Part shown: one piece after another, positions 1 through 11,900 of the stretch | How the letters are laid out: each line of letters starts with the position of its first letter | Numbering within the stretch: position 1 is the first letter of the stretch | NCBI GenBank assembly: GCA_947561395.2 | Contig: OX387186.1 | Span: 6,313,888 to 6,377,887, forward strand | Direction of reading: 5' to 3' | Source: Buxus sempervirens | Taxonomy: Eukaryota > Streptophyta > Magnoliopsida > Buxales > Buxaceae | DNA length: 64,000 nucleotides | Notes under the pieces: generated by a model | The model's input: the letters and a program-made list of their open reading frames with translations, nothing else | The model's database searches: none | What the model was told of the DNA's origin: nothing | Position numbers and translations under genes: made by a program

Positions 1-148
1 CATTAATTTAGATGAATCCGCCATTAAGCAAACTTATTAATTCTCACCTTCACACAGTTGTGGATAAAGAGGATACAACCAGAAAATCGTAATTCCACCG
101 ATACAAGTCCTGCCATGAATATTGAATACTAATGCGTCTTAAGGAACT

Positions 149-323
149 TCAGACAGAAAATGGGATTGAAAGAAGAAAAATTAAATCAGTAGCAGAGCAT
201 AAATCCCGGAGAGGAACTTGAAGATACAAAACACAGACAGCATCGGCCGCTGCAGTTCCCCCAGTTCCGAAACAAGAAATAACAAAGAGAGTTGCGCCAA
301 TTGCAATGAGTAGGTAAAGAAAC
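149..323 (-). pseudogene. Tetraspanin-like exon fragment
   Basis: Read on the minus strand, a CAG acceptor at about 324-326 is followed by an open stretch beginning FLYLLIAIGATLFVISCFG. This resembles the second transmembrane segment of plant tetraspanins of the TOM2A-like group (WFIYLLIAIG...ISCFGCIG). The split first codon is compatible with the family's tryptophan. After FGTGG the match is lost and the frame stops at 149-151. No other tetraspanin exon was recognised nearby, so this is probably an orphaned exon or gene fragment. The match rests on about 20 hydrophobic residues, so another membrane protein is possible. Confidence 0.35.
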
Positions 324-1604
324 CTGCAAATATTGCATCATGAACACAAGCTGCACAAGGTATCGAATACTTTCATAATTTGTGATTATGGGATGTATTT
401 CATGGCGCCCCAGGAGATGAGGAGAGGCCTTGTGGGGTATTTAGTGTTATCAACAGGGTACTAAAATAAACAGTCACAAGATGCTTTAGACTAATCAATA
501 ACAGAGATAATAGAGATTAGCAATATATAGTTATCTGGATTCTAAAATGAAACAATGACAAGATGCTACAGAAAAGATCAATAACAGAGATTAATAATAA
601 ACAGTAAACTATGATTATGAGGAAAACTAACATGAACACGACAGACAATCAGATTCAGTTTCCAACGACTATGATAAATTCGGATACCAAGAGATACGAA
701 AACAAAAGCTGAAATGCACGTATGGACTGTTTATTAAAATATGAATAGGGAACAATCAGATTAGAGATAGCACGAATAGACAAATTAAAAATAGAACACA
801 AACAGAATTGCACACAACATGTGACAACTGAATACGAGCAGAATTGCGGAAGAATTAAAAGAAAATTATTTAAATCAAAATAAAACTTATCGACAGGAGA
901 CCGAGGTGTGGCTCAAAAGGCCCTGTGCTTAAAGTTTTTCTGTACCCCCCTGTTGGATCTATTCCTCAGTGCGTGGGTGACGATGCCTTAGCTTCCAGCT
1001 TCAATGGACTAATGGACTCAAATCTCATCCAGCAAGTCGCACAATAATGCTGAGCAAGAACGAACTCAATGGCAGTGACACTTTGATTCTTGGAACAAAC
1101 GAAGGTAGAAGAAGAAGAAGAAGGAGAAAATAACCACTTGCTTAACGTGGTCACGCACGTTTAGCAACGTTAATAACGTTAATTAACTTTAATAAACTAA
1201 CGGTAATATCCCAACGTTTAAAACAAAATAGTAACAAAAAATCCCAACGATTAGAACAAAAGCGGTAACAAAAAGTTTTAGTTTCAGTTTAAGATCAACG
1301 AAAAACAAAAATAAATTAAATAAAAAAATTAATAATCACACACACACCACGCCTGACCGAACGGACAGACGCCGCGTGTGATTGAAATACACCCTGGAAC
1401 AACAACGAATAGTGTCTCACTTTAAGGGTTGCACCCCTTAGTGCTCACCATTTTATATAAACATAAGAAAGTTTTCATAAACTTCCAATGTGGGATTATT
1501 CTTCCCATAAAAGACAAAACACAATAAGACAAAATTTTGAACCCTAATTAAAATAATTAAAAAAACAACATTTATATGGTGAGTATTGGGTTGAGGGAGG
1601 AGCA
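324..1604. other. AT-rich DNA, no gene recognised
   Basis: This stretch is A-rich on the plus strand and has no coding frame with recognisable motifs. An ORF of about 60 codons on the minus strand (966-1154) is low complexity (serine run) and matches nothing I know. Confidence 0.5.
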
Positions 1605-1895
1605 ATCTGTAAGGAAAGTGTTGGGGTGGTTCTGTTAGAGCTTTTGAGTGGGAAGAAGAGTGGAGGAGGGTTGCTTGTTGAATCGACGTTGCCTTTGATT
1701 AAGCGCATGAGGGTTGTGGAGGTTTTGCACCCCAGACTTGTGATTCCCTCAGACATGAAGCCTCTTGTCAGATTGGCTAAAGTAGCTTCAGCTTGTGTGG
1801 GTAACTACAGAAAGAACAGGCCCTCCATTGCCCAAGTAGCAGATATTTTGAGCAATTTGGAGTTTCAATTCTCATGGCCGCCGATTGGAGGGTGA
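1605..1895 (+). pseudogene. Receptor-like kinase C-terminal fragment
   Basis: The plus-strand frame gives VGVVLLELLSGKK, then EVLHPRLVIPSDM and LVRLAKVASACVGNYRKNRP followed by SIAQVADILSNLE and a stop at 1893-1895. These are kinase subdomains IX to XI of plant receptor-like kinases: the VVLLELLSG helix, the hydrophobic helix with the invariant Arg-Pro pair, and the short C-terminal tail. No lobe carrying the ATP site, HRD or DFG motif lies upstream; the frame loses kinase similarity before about 1605, inside subdomain IX. It could be the last exon of a longer gene, but I found no upstream exon in the preceding 1.6 kb, so a stranded fragment is more likely. The kinase subfamily cannot be fixed from this piece. 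Confidence 0.5.
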
Positions 1896-3900
1896 ATAAA
1901 CCCGGCGCATGTTAAGACATTTTTCCTTTACATTGGGGAATGCTGAAACGATCAAGGACAGGACGGTGCCTTTGTCTTTCTAGGTGGTGACTTTCCTTGT
2001 TTGGCGTAGAATGGCTTCGCTATGCACGACGCGTTTCCTTCCAGTTACCGACTTTTGGAGTGGAGCCCAACAATTTCTTGTAGTTTTTTTTTTTTTGGTA
2101 GTAAAACAATTTCTTGTAGTTCCTCGGCTCTGTGTATATCTCTTTTCATTTTAGTATTGGATTTTGTAGGGCCAGGCCCATGCGGGCGTACCCAAATTTT
2201 TAGGTATTAGATATATAATATAGAGAATGAGTTGATTTTCTGGTTTTTATTGAGGGGATTTATGTTTGAAAGTTTTGGTATTCATTGCTAGATAAAATAG
2301 ATTGTAAAGTTCTTTTATTTGTTATTGTCTCATCATCTCTTCTTGGGTTTTTTAATGCATTGGTTACTGCTAGCATGGGAGCATTATAGAGTTAATGTTT
2401 TTTCATTAATGTAAATGTTTTATGTGAGCCCTACTTGAAAAAACACTAACCCTGAGATGTTCCACACGGCAGTGGCTCATGCTACAAGCAAAAACCTATG
2501 CATTGAAAAATTGGTGAAGATTTAGAAAGCATTTTAAGTCAAACCATCTAAATTTGTGTTGTGTTTGATTGCCATGTTATCTTTCTTTGTTACTTTACCA
2601 TCTCATTTTGTGATTTTCTCAACAAATTCAATGTGCCTACTTCCCTTCTAGACAGGGGCCTCAGAATCTTGGAGACCGTTTCCTCTGGTACTGGCGTGTA
2701 ATGGACGGACGGATGCCTTGTTTCAATAACGGGCCCACATCCCAAAACACATCCCAGTCATAGGTATCACGTTACCACCGGATTCTGGGACTAGAAGAAA
2801 TGCATTCAAAATCTTGATATTTGATCATGCATATATAGGCATAGGGAGACCCGTGCACCTATCATTTGTTTACCATACATGAGTGTTCTTTATTTGTGAT
2901 AATAAGATTGTAGATAACCAAACTCATAATTCAATCTCGAAAGACAGGCTCATAAGTTACCTATATTAATTGTGATCGCACTTTGAAGTGATAAGGATAA
3001 TTGTTTGGATAATATTATTTTTTTTTCTTTTTACGGGTGATGCCACGCACCTACAATAGATCCAAGTTCATTTATAACAATATTTCGCAAATTATTGATT
3101 AGAAGTATTTTATTTTACAAATAGATAATTATTAAAGTAAATATGTTTTCTTTTTATCATAGATTTAAAATTTAGTTTTATAGAACCTTATTGTATAAAC
3201 ATATAACTACTATAAAAAAAAATTTTAACATTTTTGTTTTCTAACTTTAACATGTGTGCTTTCCCCCTAACTAGCTTTATGTAAAGAGAAGCTATGCACA
3301 ATAACAAAATTAATTAAATAATATACATAGGACTGATCAACTGATAATTTTATTTAAAATTCAGATTTTTCGGTAAATAATGATGACAATGTGTGCGAAA
3401 TGGTCGGCCCTATGTTTGTCACTTTCTAATTATCAAGTTCGAAGATTATGGAAAGATCTAAGTAATCGTAAATCCATATTTTGGTTTCCAAATTTTTATT
3501 TCAAACATCCGTTCTTCGCCACAAGAAAGAGGGGAAAAAATTGTGGTCGAACACATTGTGAGTGTCTTTGGGCTTGGGTAAATCCGTCTTAGCCTGTTAA
3601 GACAAAACTGAGCTGGCCCCAAAAGCCTTTGATAGATAAGGTTGACACCCACAAAATATTTGTGACTGGGCTGGATTGCTAACCTTGGCTATCAGAAGTG
3701 GCAGGGATGAAATTGTCTACAATCTTAGGTTAAATTGCAGCCTACATGCTTCTATAGTTAGTGTTTTTCTAATTGGACCCCATATAAAATATTGTAATTT
3801 ATAAAAGGTGAAAACATTAACCATGGAATACTCCACGTAAAAGCATCCCACTACAGCAGCTGGCTGCAATTCAATCAAAACGACATGAAATCGGCTGGAG
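1896..3900. other. Intergenic AT-rich DNA
   Basis: No coding frame with recognisable domain content. It holds poly-T tracts and AT-rich stretches. Short ORFs at 2022-2210, 3380-3592 and 3458-3652 look random. Confidence 0.5.
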
Positions 3901-3911
3901 CCCCTTTTGGT

Positions 3912-3975
3912 CCAACGGTAAGTGGGATGTACACCTTTGTGAATGATGCTGATGTGTACGCCCTACTCACCGTTG
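3912..3975. repeat. Short inverted repeat (hairpin)
   Basis: Arms starting CAACGGTAAGTGGGATGTAC and ending GTACGCCCTACTCACCGTTG face each other across a loop of about 15-20 bases. They pair nearly throughout. It may be a tiny fold-back MITE or a decayed palindrome. Confidence 0.55.
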
Positions 3976-4229
3976 AACCAGCAGATATTCCAATGTAGGC
4001 TCTAACTAATATGGCCTCATAAAAAATAGTAGACAATTTTATGGACTAGTGTATGAACGAACGCCCTCTCCCATATATTCCTCTTGCAGCATCTCTGCAT
4101 TTTGAGTGAAATACTGCACATGAAGAATCTCACGGCTACAGTGTTTCCAATAATAAAAATCTTTTCTCATATATTTTTCAACATTAAAAACATCTAATCT
4201 TGAGATGCTCAACGCAACTAAAACATGGC

Positions 4230-4460
4230 TTCACCTACACTGAGAGGGTGTTTTCAAGTGATGCCACCTAAAGTACAGTCCCATATTTCATTTTTCACAA
4301 CGGAACAAGACGTTGTTTTCTAACAATTCGAGATGGATCTGATGCAAAAGTTTGCTTCGTGTATACTCAAGAGGGTTTTTTTTTCTAGTGATGCCACCTA
4401 CAATAGTAGTCGCTTATTTCATTTTTCATAACCAAACAGGGCCTTTCGTTCTACAATGTC
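4230..4460. repeat. Diverged direct duplication
   Basis: A segment with AGTGATGCCACCTA followed by ATTTCATTTTTCA occurs twice, at about 4258 and 4396, roughly 140 bases apart. It looks like an old local duplication or two copies of one repeat. Confidence 0.45.
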
Positions 4461-4537
4461 AATCACTTTCTACGATGCCGATGTTATAAGTCAAGTCTAC
4501 AAATAAGTACTGATCATAGCTCAACGTCGTCGTTGAT

Positions 4538-4646
4538 GGGCATCGTCTACAGTGTAAGTTGTAGACAGCCCCTCACATTGAATGGTGGGACCCCCCATTG
4601 AATGTGAGGGGGTGTATACAGCTTACGCTGTAGAGGATGCAAATCG
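4538..4646. mobile_element. 109-bp fold-back MITE with 10-bp TSD
   Basis: Two arms of about 46 bases, beginning GCATCGTCTACAG and GCATCCTCTACAG when each is read inward, fold into a hairpin with a loop of only a few bases around 4586-4593. The element is flanked by an exact 10-bp direct repeat, CGTCGTTGAT, at 4528-4537 and 4647-4656. Near-palindromic structure plus a target-site duplication makes a very small fold-back transposon likely. The RNA hairpin could also act as a small-RNA source. Confidence 0.65.
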
Positions 4647-4699
4647 CGTCGTTGATTGTAAATTAATTTGTAATACGAGGGCCAAACTTCCTCATGCAA

Positions 4700-5772
4700 C
4701 TGTTAGAGGAGCAAACACAAGATCAGATTAATCACGTTATCCTTTCACGTCTTACCTAACCTTCTACCCCAAATTCGGAAACACCTCAACAAAACCCGGA
4801 ACCCTAAAAGACCCAAAAGTGCCAAACAACCCAATCCACACGTTAAAGCAACCTCTGACGTCTACTAAATATCTTTATATTTTGCTGGCAATATATGGCT
4901 TCCTTAAGAAGCTTGGGCGTGACCATATACTCAGCATCGCATGTCGCCTAATAAGCCTATAAAACTGAAGATGCCGAGACGTAGTTTCTTCCTAAATTTA
5001 GCCACGTGGCCTTCCTTTTTTCGTCAAGGTTTCGTAGAAGTTAGTTTAATTTAGATTTTCATGGGTTGTAATCCACATTTGCCATGTGGATAGTTCAAAC
5101 AACAGTCATTAATTCCGATCAGTTTACGTGCAAAATGGGAATACGTGCGGAGAGGGAGAGAATTTCGTGTTGTGCTTCACGACATGAGAAGAAGTCCACG
5201 CGAAGGAACAAAATCACAGGTGTGGGGTGTACGATTTTAGGGTTTTGTTTTGTTTTCAAGATCGTATTTCATCCACTTCTAGCGTTACGGATACTCCAGG
5301 GTGACATTGGAACTGAAATCTTTCTATTTGTATCTCGTGATCTCTCTCGGAAGTGGTGAAACGTCTTGCTATAAGAATCAGGTCGTTGCTCCGTCAACAC
5401 TCAAACCTTTTTTCTCTTCACCTTTGATGGTTTTTATTTTGTTATTGATCAGCTTGTTTACATAACAAGTTAAAGCCCTCTTTAGTTCACACAGAACCCA
5501 CTACAGAGAAAAAAAAGAAAAAGAAAAAAAATGGAGTAAATGGGACCCAAATTTTGAATTTATTTCTTCCACAAGGATATTTATCAGTACAAGCAAACTT
5601 GAGCCCCAAGCAACCTATTATATTTTCTACCTTTTAGACAATTCAGTGTCTCTCTAGTTGTTTTCTTTAGGTGGCACAATGTCTGTCTCTCTTTCTTGTC
5701 TCATTTTTTGAAGAAGACCTAAGAGGGGAGCGTGGATTGCCCGTAATTCAGTCGTAGGAAGGAGAAGCAAAG
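4700..5772. other. Upstream region of the NAC gene
   Basis: No coding region recognised. The last few hundred bases contain pyrimidine-rich runs and a stretch like a 5' untranslated region leading into the NAC start codon at 5980. A possible 5'UTR intron acceptor (TTCTTAG near 5898) is present, but its donor is not clear. Confidence 0.4.
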
Positions 5773-5847
5773 ATGAAGAAGAAGAACACAACTGCTGCCA
5801 TAGATATCAAGAAGGAGAAATGGGCTGAGGAGATAAACATGCTTTAA
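5773..5847 (+). CDS. Possible upstream ORF in the NAC leader
   Basis: A 24-codon frame (MKKKNTTAAIDIKKEKWAEE, then INML and TAA) lies about 130 bases upstream of the NAC start codon. It is lysine- and glutamate-rich. If the transcript includes it, it would be the first AUG met by scanning ribosomes and could reduce translation of the main frame. Splicing of the leader could remove it, so its use is inference. Confidence 0.3.
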   Translation: MKKKNTTAAIDIKKEKWAEEINML

Positions 5848-5979
5848 AAGAAAGAAGTTGCTTTCTCTTATCTTCTTCCTTTCTCTTTCTGTTCTTAGGA
5901 TTTTGTTTGCCTTAGATAAGTGGACGAATCATGAGAGAGAATTCCACAGTGGGATGGGCATAACAGCATCACAACGGAG

Positions 5980-8900
5980 ATGACATGGTGCAACGACTGT
6001 AACGATGATAAAGCCATTGAAGGAAGCTCATTATTTTCTCCTGATAAGCCTATTAACGAATTAAAACCAACGGACACAAGGACCATAACCTGTCCTTCAT
6101 GTGGTCATCAGATCCAATGCCAAGAACAGGTCTTCATCATTTTTTGCAGTGATTCTGTTTCGTTTTTCTGCCGAATATATATAATCATAATTCTGAAGAT
6201 GTAATCTTGTTTTAACTTTTGGGTCTGGATAAAAACATTGAATTAGGGTGGAATTCAGGATTTGCCTGGCTTACCAGCTGGGGTGAAGTTTGATCCAACT
6301 GACCTGGAGATTCTTCAACATTTGGAGGGGAAAGTGCGATCTGATGATCTTAAGCTTCACCCTCTTATCGACGAATTCATCCCTACACTTGAAGGAGAGA
6401 ATGGAATTTGCTACACCCACCCAGAGAAGCTACCAGGTGAACTCTAAGTACCCAGTTGATATCAAAAAGTGCCATTGGATCTTTTTCATCTTATTTTTCA
6501 TCTCTTCAGACTAAAAATAATATTATTTTTCAGTTAATTATATACAAGTAATGGATGGTTATATATTCATTAATAAACATGAAACGACACACGTGAATGT
6601 TTGTTTACATTTATATGTATTTATTATATATATATTTTTTAAAAGATAAAACCTTTATGTCATTTTTGGGATCAACTCTGTCAATAATTAACTATTGTTT
6701 TGTTCTTATGCTATTTCTAAAAAATATTCGAGTCAGTAAATCTTTGAGATTCCAGAGGTAATAGATTTATCTTAGTATTAATCAATGAATCAATGATTTT
6801 TTATATTTTCTATAGTATAAGATAATATTTTAAAAGATAAAAATGATTCAAAATTTTATACTAGTTCAAATATTAGGCTTAACTAAATGAAGATTGTTGA
6901 TTTGTTTTGTGAAATCCCTATTCCACATCGGAAATGGATGAAATCTTGTTAAGGACCGTAAGGTAAAAAAGTCAGGAACAACACTTAACAAAACGTCTTT
7001 TGGGAACAAAACCGTATAGGCTTAGGCCTAAAGCGGACAATATCTCATCGAGTTGTGTCGTTACAAATGGTATCGGAGCTAGATCCGGATCTAGTAATTC
7101 GTGACTAGTGTAGGTCCTAGAGTTGTCTGCGAGAGGTAGTTTGGACCAACGAGGATGAGTTCATGAGGGGCTGGCAGCAAGCTTCTAGCTGGTTGGGTCG
7201 TTACATGTTTTCTTCTTTTCTTTTTTTTCTTTTTTTACACCAAATGCCACCTTACAATACTTCATTGGGTTGGGTCATTACATGTTTTTTCTTTTTCTTT
7301 TTTTATACCAAATGCCACCTTTTAAGTATATAGTACCATTATCACACAATCTCTAGCTAGTATAGGTTGAAGCCATCGTTAACACTACCATTGAAATGAA
7401 TTTCATAAAAATATATATTTTCTGTTTTTAAATTGTAAGAACCCCATTACCTCTGACAATAGTGACACTATGAGATTTTGTTATCTTTGTTACCATCGAC
7501 GTAGTTACTATTCCCCGTGGCGATTTTTAATCACATGCGCCACCATCACTTTCTTTAGTCGTGGCATCACAACCACCATTTCTAGCAATAATGCAACTAC
7601 CATCTTTTAGTGGCAGAATCACACAGCTTTGGCAATAACACCACCATTACCATCATTTATGAAGTAATACGACTTTTGTCACCGCCTTAACTAGCTAGGT
7701 AGCATCATTTATGTATATTTTTTTTAGGAAATATTTTTTTTTCTAGTTTGCGAATGGTTTTTTACTTTTATCTTAGGCGCCTCTGGAGGTTCTATCAGAG
7801 GATTATGAAACCTATCTAGACTTCTCTTTTATGGAAAACTAGAAGAGACACGTACACTACTGTACATAGGAGGTAGTTCATGCATGTTGGATTCGTTTTA
7901 GTTTTTTAAGGGATAGGCATTAGATAGTTACATGATAAAACTGAAATTATTTGGTTAGATAGTTATTTATTGGATAGATGATACTTTTAAGATTTTCAAA
8001 GGATAATTTGTGACCAATAAAAATGCCAACTAGAATCCCCACATTCAATTTATATAATAGTATAGGTAGATATATATTTTAATCCATTATCAATTTTTCC
8101 CCTATATATGTACGTGTATATTGCTTCTTTTTAGAGCAAGATTTATCATTACGGTTTGGGAGTAGCTATCTGCAATAGTATTCGGATAGCCTTGGAGTTA
8201 AAGATCGTACTTAGTATAATAAGAGTGGTTATGACTTATGCATCTTCATTGGATTTAATTACGTTTAAGCTTTAGATTGTATAGTCTTCTTTGGATTTAA
8301 TTAGGTAGGTTGATTTAGGAAACACTTTGCAATGGTAATCTCCATTAGGTATACTATATAGTGAAATATTTCGTGGCCATCATTGCAGGAGGATGAAAAC
8401 ATATTTTTGCATGAACTCTGTAAATTCTTGGATTGTGAGATTTGATAATTTCTTGTCTTATATCTCTGGTTATTCACACACATCACACGTATCCATGGAT
8501 AGAATTACACAATAATTGATATTCAAGACATTGGTCATGCATAAATGAATTTGGTACTAACAGAACTGCTAACATTCACTACCGTGGCTAATCTATATTA
8601 TTAGTAAAGAAAAGAGGGGAGGGAATATTCTTAGATTTTGCCCCTCCCCTTTCTTTCCAAAACTTTTACCCTCCACAAACAAAACAATCCCCCCTAACCC
8701 ATTTGTTATGCCACGTCAACATAACCATTTAAAAGTTGTTTCTAAGTGGGCCTCATATGTTTGCTACGCATTTAGCGTGTGCAATCCCCTAGTATTTCCA
8801 AAAGGAACACTTCTACAACCAATTATATGCTATTCATTGCCATCTTAATTACATCTCGTTATGTACAAATTTTACTGAAAAACAAACTCAAGCCTTTTAA

Positions 8901-11900
8901 ATCATTATCTATATATTATACGAAACTGCCAACTTCGTAAGCTGCCCCATCACATGTACAAATGGCCTACAACATTTCTATGATGCATTTTGACTTTGAG
9001 AAGGGAGTTTTTGACATGAGAAACTGTTCCCATCATTTCCGGCTCGACTCGGGGACGCGTGAGTGCGCGGGCGTGCCAGCATCTGTACCGATGCAAGAAG
9101 TCGGAAACTTTTGACCCCGGTATTGATCGCACGCAGAACCCGACGGGTTGCAATTCAAATATGACCCAACCGCCTATAGATTTGGATACTTCTGATCCGG
9201 CGATTGCTGAGAGGATTGGGGTTTGTCTTCCAAGGTTATTCCCCCAATTTTATGGCAATATAGACGACGGCCACGTTGATGGTGGCTGTTTGATGTAAAA
9301 TCTGCAGAAATTGAGGGTTGTGTGGGGTACAGCCATTTCAAGGATGGATGGTGATGAGAATCAATAAAAAGTAAAAATAAAACCAACAATATCTTGGTAC
9401 CTACTGCCTGTTTTCCTATGGCCGTGATCGGAGTTTAGAGAGAAGAGATCGGGGGCCGCCTTGACGATTACTGGCCCCGGGGTGCACATAGTGACTGCCC
9501 TTAGCCTTGGTTGAAGGAGTAAGCGAGATCGTACCTAGCCGTGATCTGAGTAGGGCGTATCTTCTTAGCCTTGTCCAGAAGTAAGGGGGATCTCCATGTG
9601 TTGCTGCGACAAGACGCAACAGGAAGATAGCCTACTTCATGTTATGAGGATAGCATGAGAGTAGGGTGGTCTGAGGAAACCAAATAGTAGGTCTGAGGAG
9701 ACCGAAATAGCTAATTTAGTTGTGTTGTCTGCAGGTCCCTATTTATAAGCTGTTTGGCTTGATCACAAAGTCTCCCAACAACCCACTCTTAGGAAGTTAA
9801 ACCCCATTTTATACAAACCTCCCACGTTTATAAGAAGTGAGAGACCCCACTTTCCATCTTTTTAGCCCTTGTAGACTTTCTCCAAACCAATCTTACGTAA
9901 TGGGGTTTCTTAATGGACCCCACTTTCCTATTTAGGGGATTGATAGCCACCAAGATTCGATTCTACCGCCGGGCTACAGCGGGTGTAAACAAAAACAAAA
10001 TAATAAAACAATACTTTCACATGTCACTATTAATGTTCTCATTGTCCGCAAATATGAGTTGTGATTATTCAATGTATTCCAAAAATTTTATAAAAAAAAC
10101 ATCAAACATAAAAATTAAGCTGTGTAAGGATGACGTGCTCATCTTCTTGAGGGCTGATCCCAGATCGATTCGAAGTCTCCTTAAGCTGTGTAAGGATTAT
10201 GAAATGGCATCAGGACAAAGGATTAACGTTCAGAAGAGCTCTTTTACTATCTCAACAAGATGCCAACCAAGTAAGGTCTCCCAAATCACTCGATTAACCA
10301 ATTTTAATCAGCAGAAACTTCCCATGGATTATCTTGGTGCTCCGCTTTTTAGAGGAAGGCCAAAAATTTCTTACTTTGACAAGCTCACTCAGAACATTAG
10401 AAGAAGAATTAGTAGCTGGGGAAGCAAATGCCTCACCTTTGGGGGAAAGCTTTGCCTCATCAAGAGTGTCATCTCGTCAGTCCCGATCCATGTGATGAGT
10501 GTACTTCCTATCCCTAAGACTGTTGTGAAGAGAATTGAGAGCATGCTAGCTAACTTCTTTTGGGGGGAAAGTGAGGGGCATCTGAAGCATCATTGGATAA
10601 GATGGAATAAAGCCTGTCGTCCCATGATTGAAGGTGGCTTGGGTATTCGCTCTCTTTACCACACTATGCAAGGATTAAAAGCAAAGAGAATATGGACCTT
10701 AATTCAACAGAATTCCCTATGGGCAGATGTTGTGAGTCACAAGTACCGTGTCAAGTGTGGGGAGATGAGCCTTTGTAGACCATAGTACTGCAAGCTGGAG
10801 GAACCTTGCTACCTTATACCCAGAGATAAAGAAGCATTGTTATTGGTTAATTGGGATAGGCAACTTATCCTTTTGGCATCAGAAATGGAATTCCTTGGGC
10901 TTCATGGATGAGTGGTAGTCTGTAGAGGAGCCGCACCATGACTTGTTGGTCAACCAAATTGTTAACAACCAAGGCGATTGGGACATATCAAAGCTTCAGA
11001 ACCTCATTCCACGTGATGTTTTAGATCGTCTCATCAAGGAGCCCATTGCCTTATCTAATGAGGATGACAAGCCAATTTGGTCCCTCGAAGCATCTGGTAA
11101 GTTCTCCACGTCCTTAGCCTACCATGCCTTGCGCCCACATCATGACCGCGTGGCTGCCTTCAGATGGTTATGGAGAAAGGAACTTCCCCCCAAAATCGGT
11201 GTCTTCATGTGGAAGCTCCTTAATAATGGTTTACTGACGGACGATGCTATCAAGCGCCTCGGAATTCCTTTGGCCTCTCGTTGCTGTTGTTGTGCACTTC
11301 ACAAGGAGGAGAGCATAAACCACATCTTTTCCATAGGTACATTGGCTCTTGGGGTTTGGGAATTCTTCTCCAACATCTTGGATGTACCATTCAGCACATC
11401 CCAATCGGCTCATGCACGTATCATGTTATGGCTCAATGCTGCAAAAATGGTTACACCGAGCACTTTTTTAATAGGGCTGCTACCTTGTTTCATATTTTGG
11501 GAACTATGGAATTCTATGAACAAGGCTGTTCATGATAATGAGCCTACATCTTTGCTCAATGTCATAAACCGCACAAAGAGATGGGTGAGAGAGATCTCGG
11601 GGGTGGCACCGCCATGGGACTGCAATAGCTGGGTTGACAGGCTTAACATGCAGGTGTTGGGTTTTCAGGTGAATGTTGCACCACTGAAACAAGTGAGATT
11701 CATTAGATGGCTGAAACCACCGGATGGAGTAGTGAAACTCAACACAGATGGGGCTTGTTTGGGGAACCCAGGACCGGCAGCAGGAGGAGGCATATTGCGC
11801 AATGATAGAGGGGAGATGATCCAGGCTTTTGCTCACTTTTATGGTGAGAGTGACAGTTTGAAGGCGGAGGCAAGGGCGATGTGGGACGGTATTAGGTTGA

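Noticed and set aside
6925..6940. CCACATCGG box resembling the upstream element of plant snRNA promoters
   Set aside because: The box is part of a repeat found also at 33449 and 33767; no TATA at snRNA spacing and no snRNA sequence follows.
8950..9300. Overlapping frames in the GC-rich block of NAC intron 2
   Set aside because: They overlap on both strands, match nothing I recognise and lie in repeat-like sequence.
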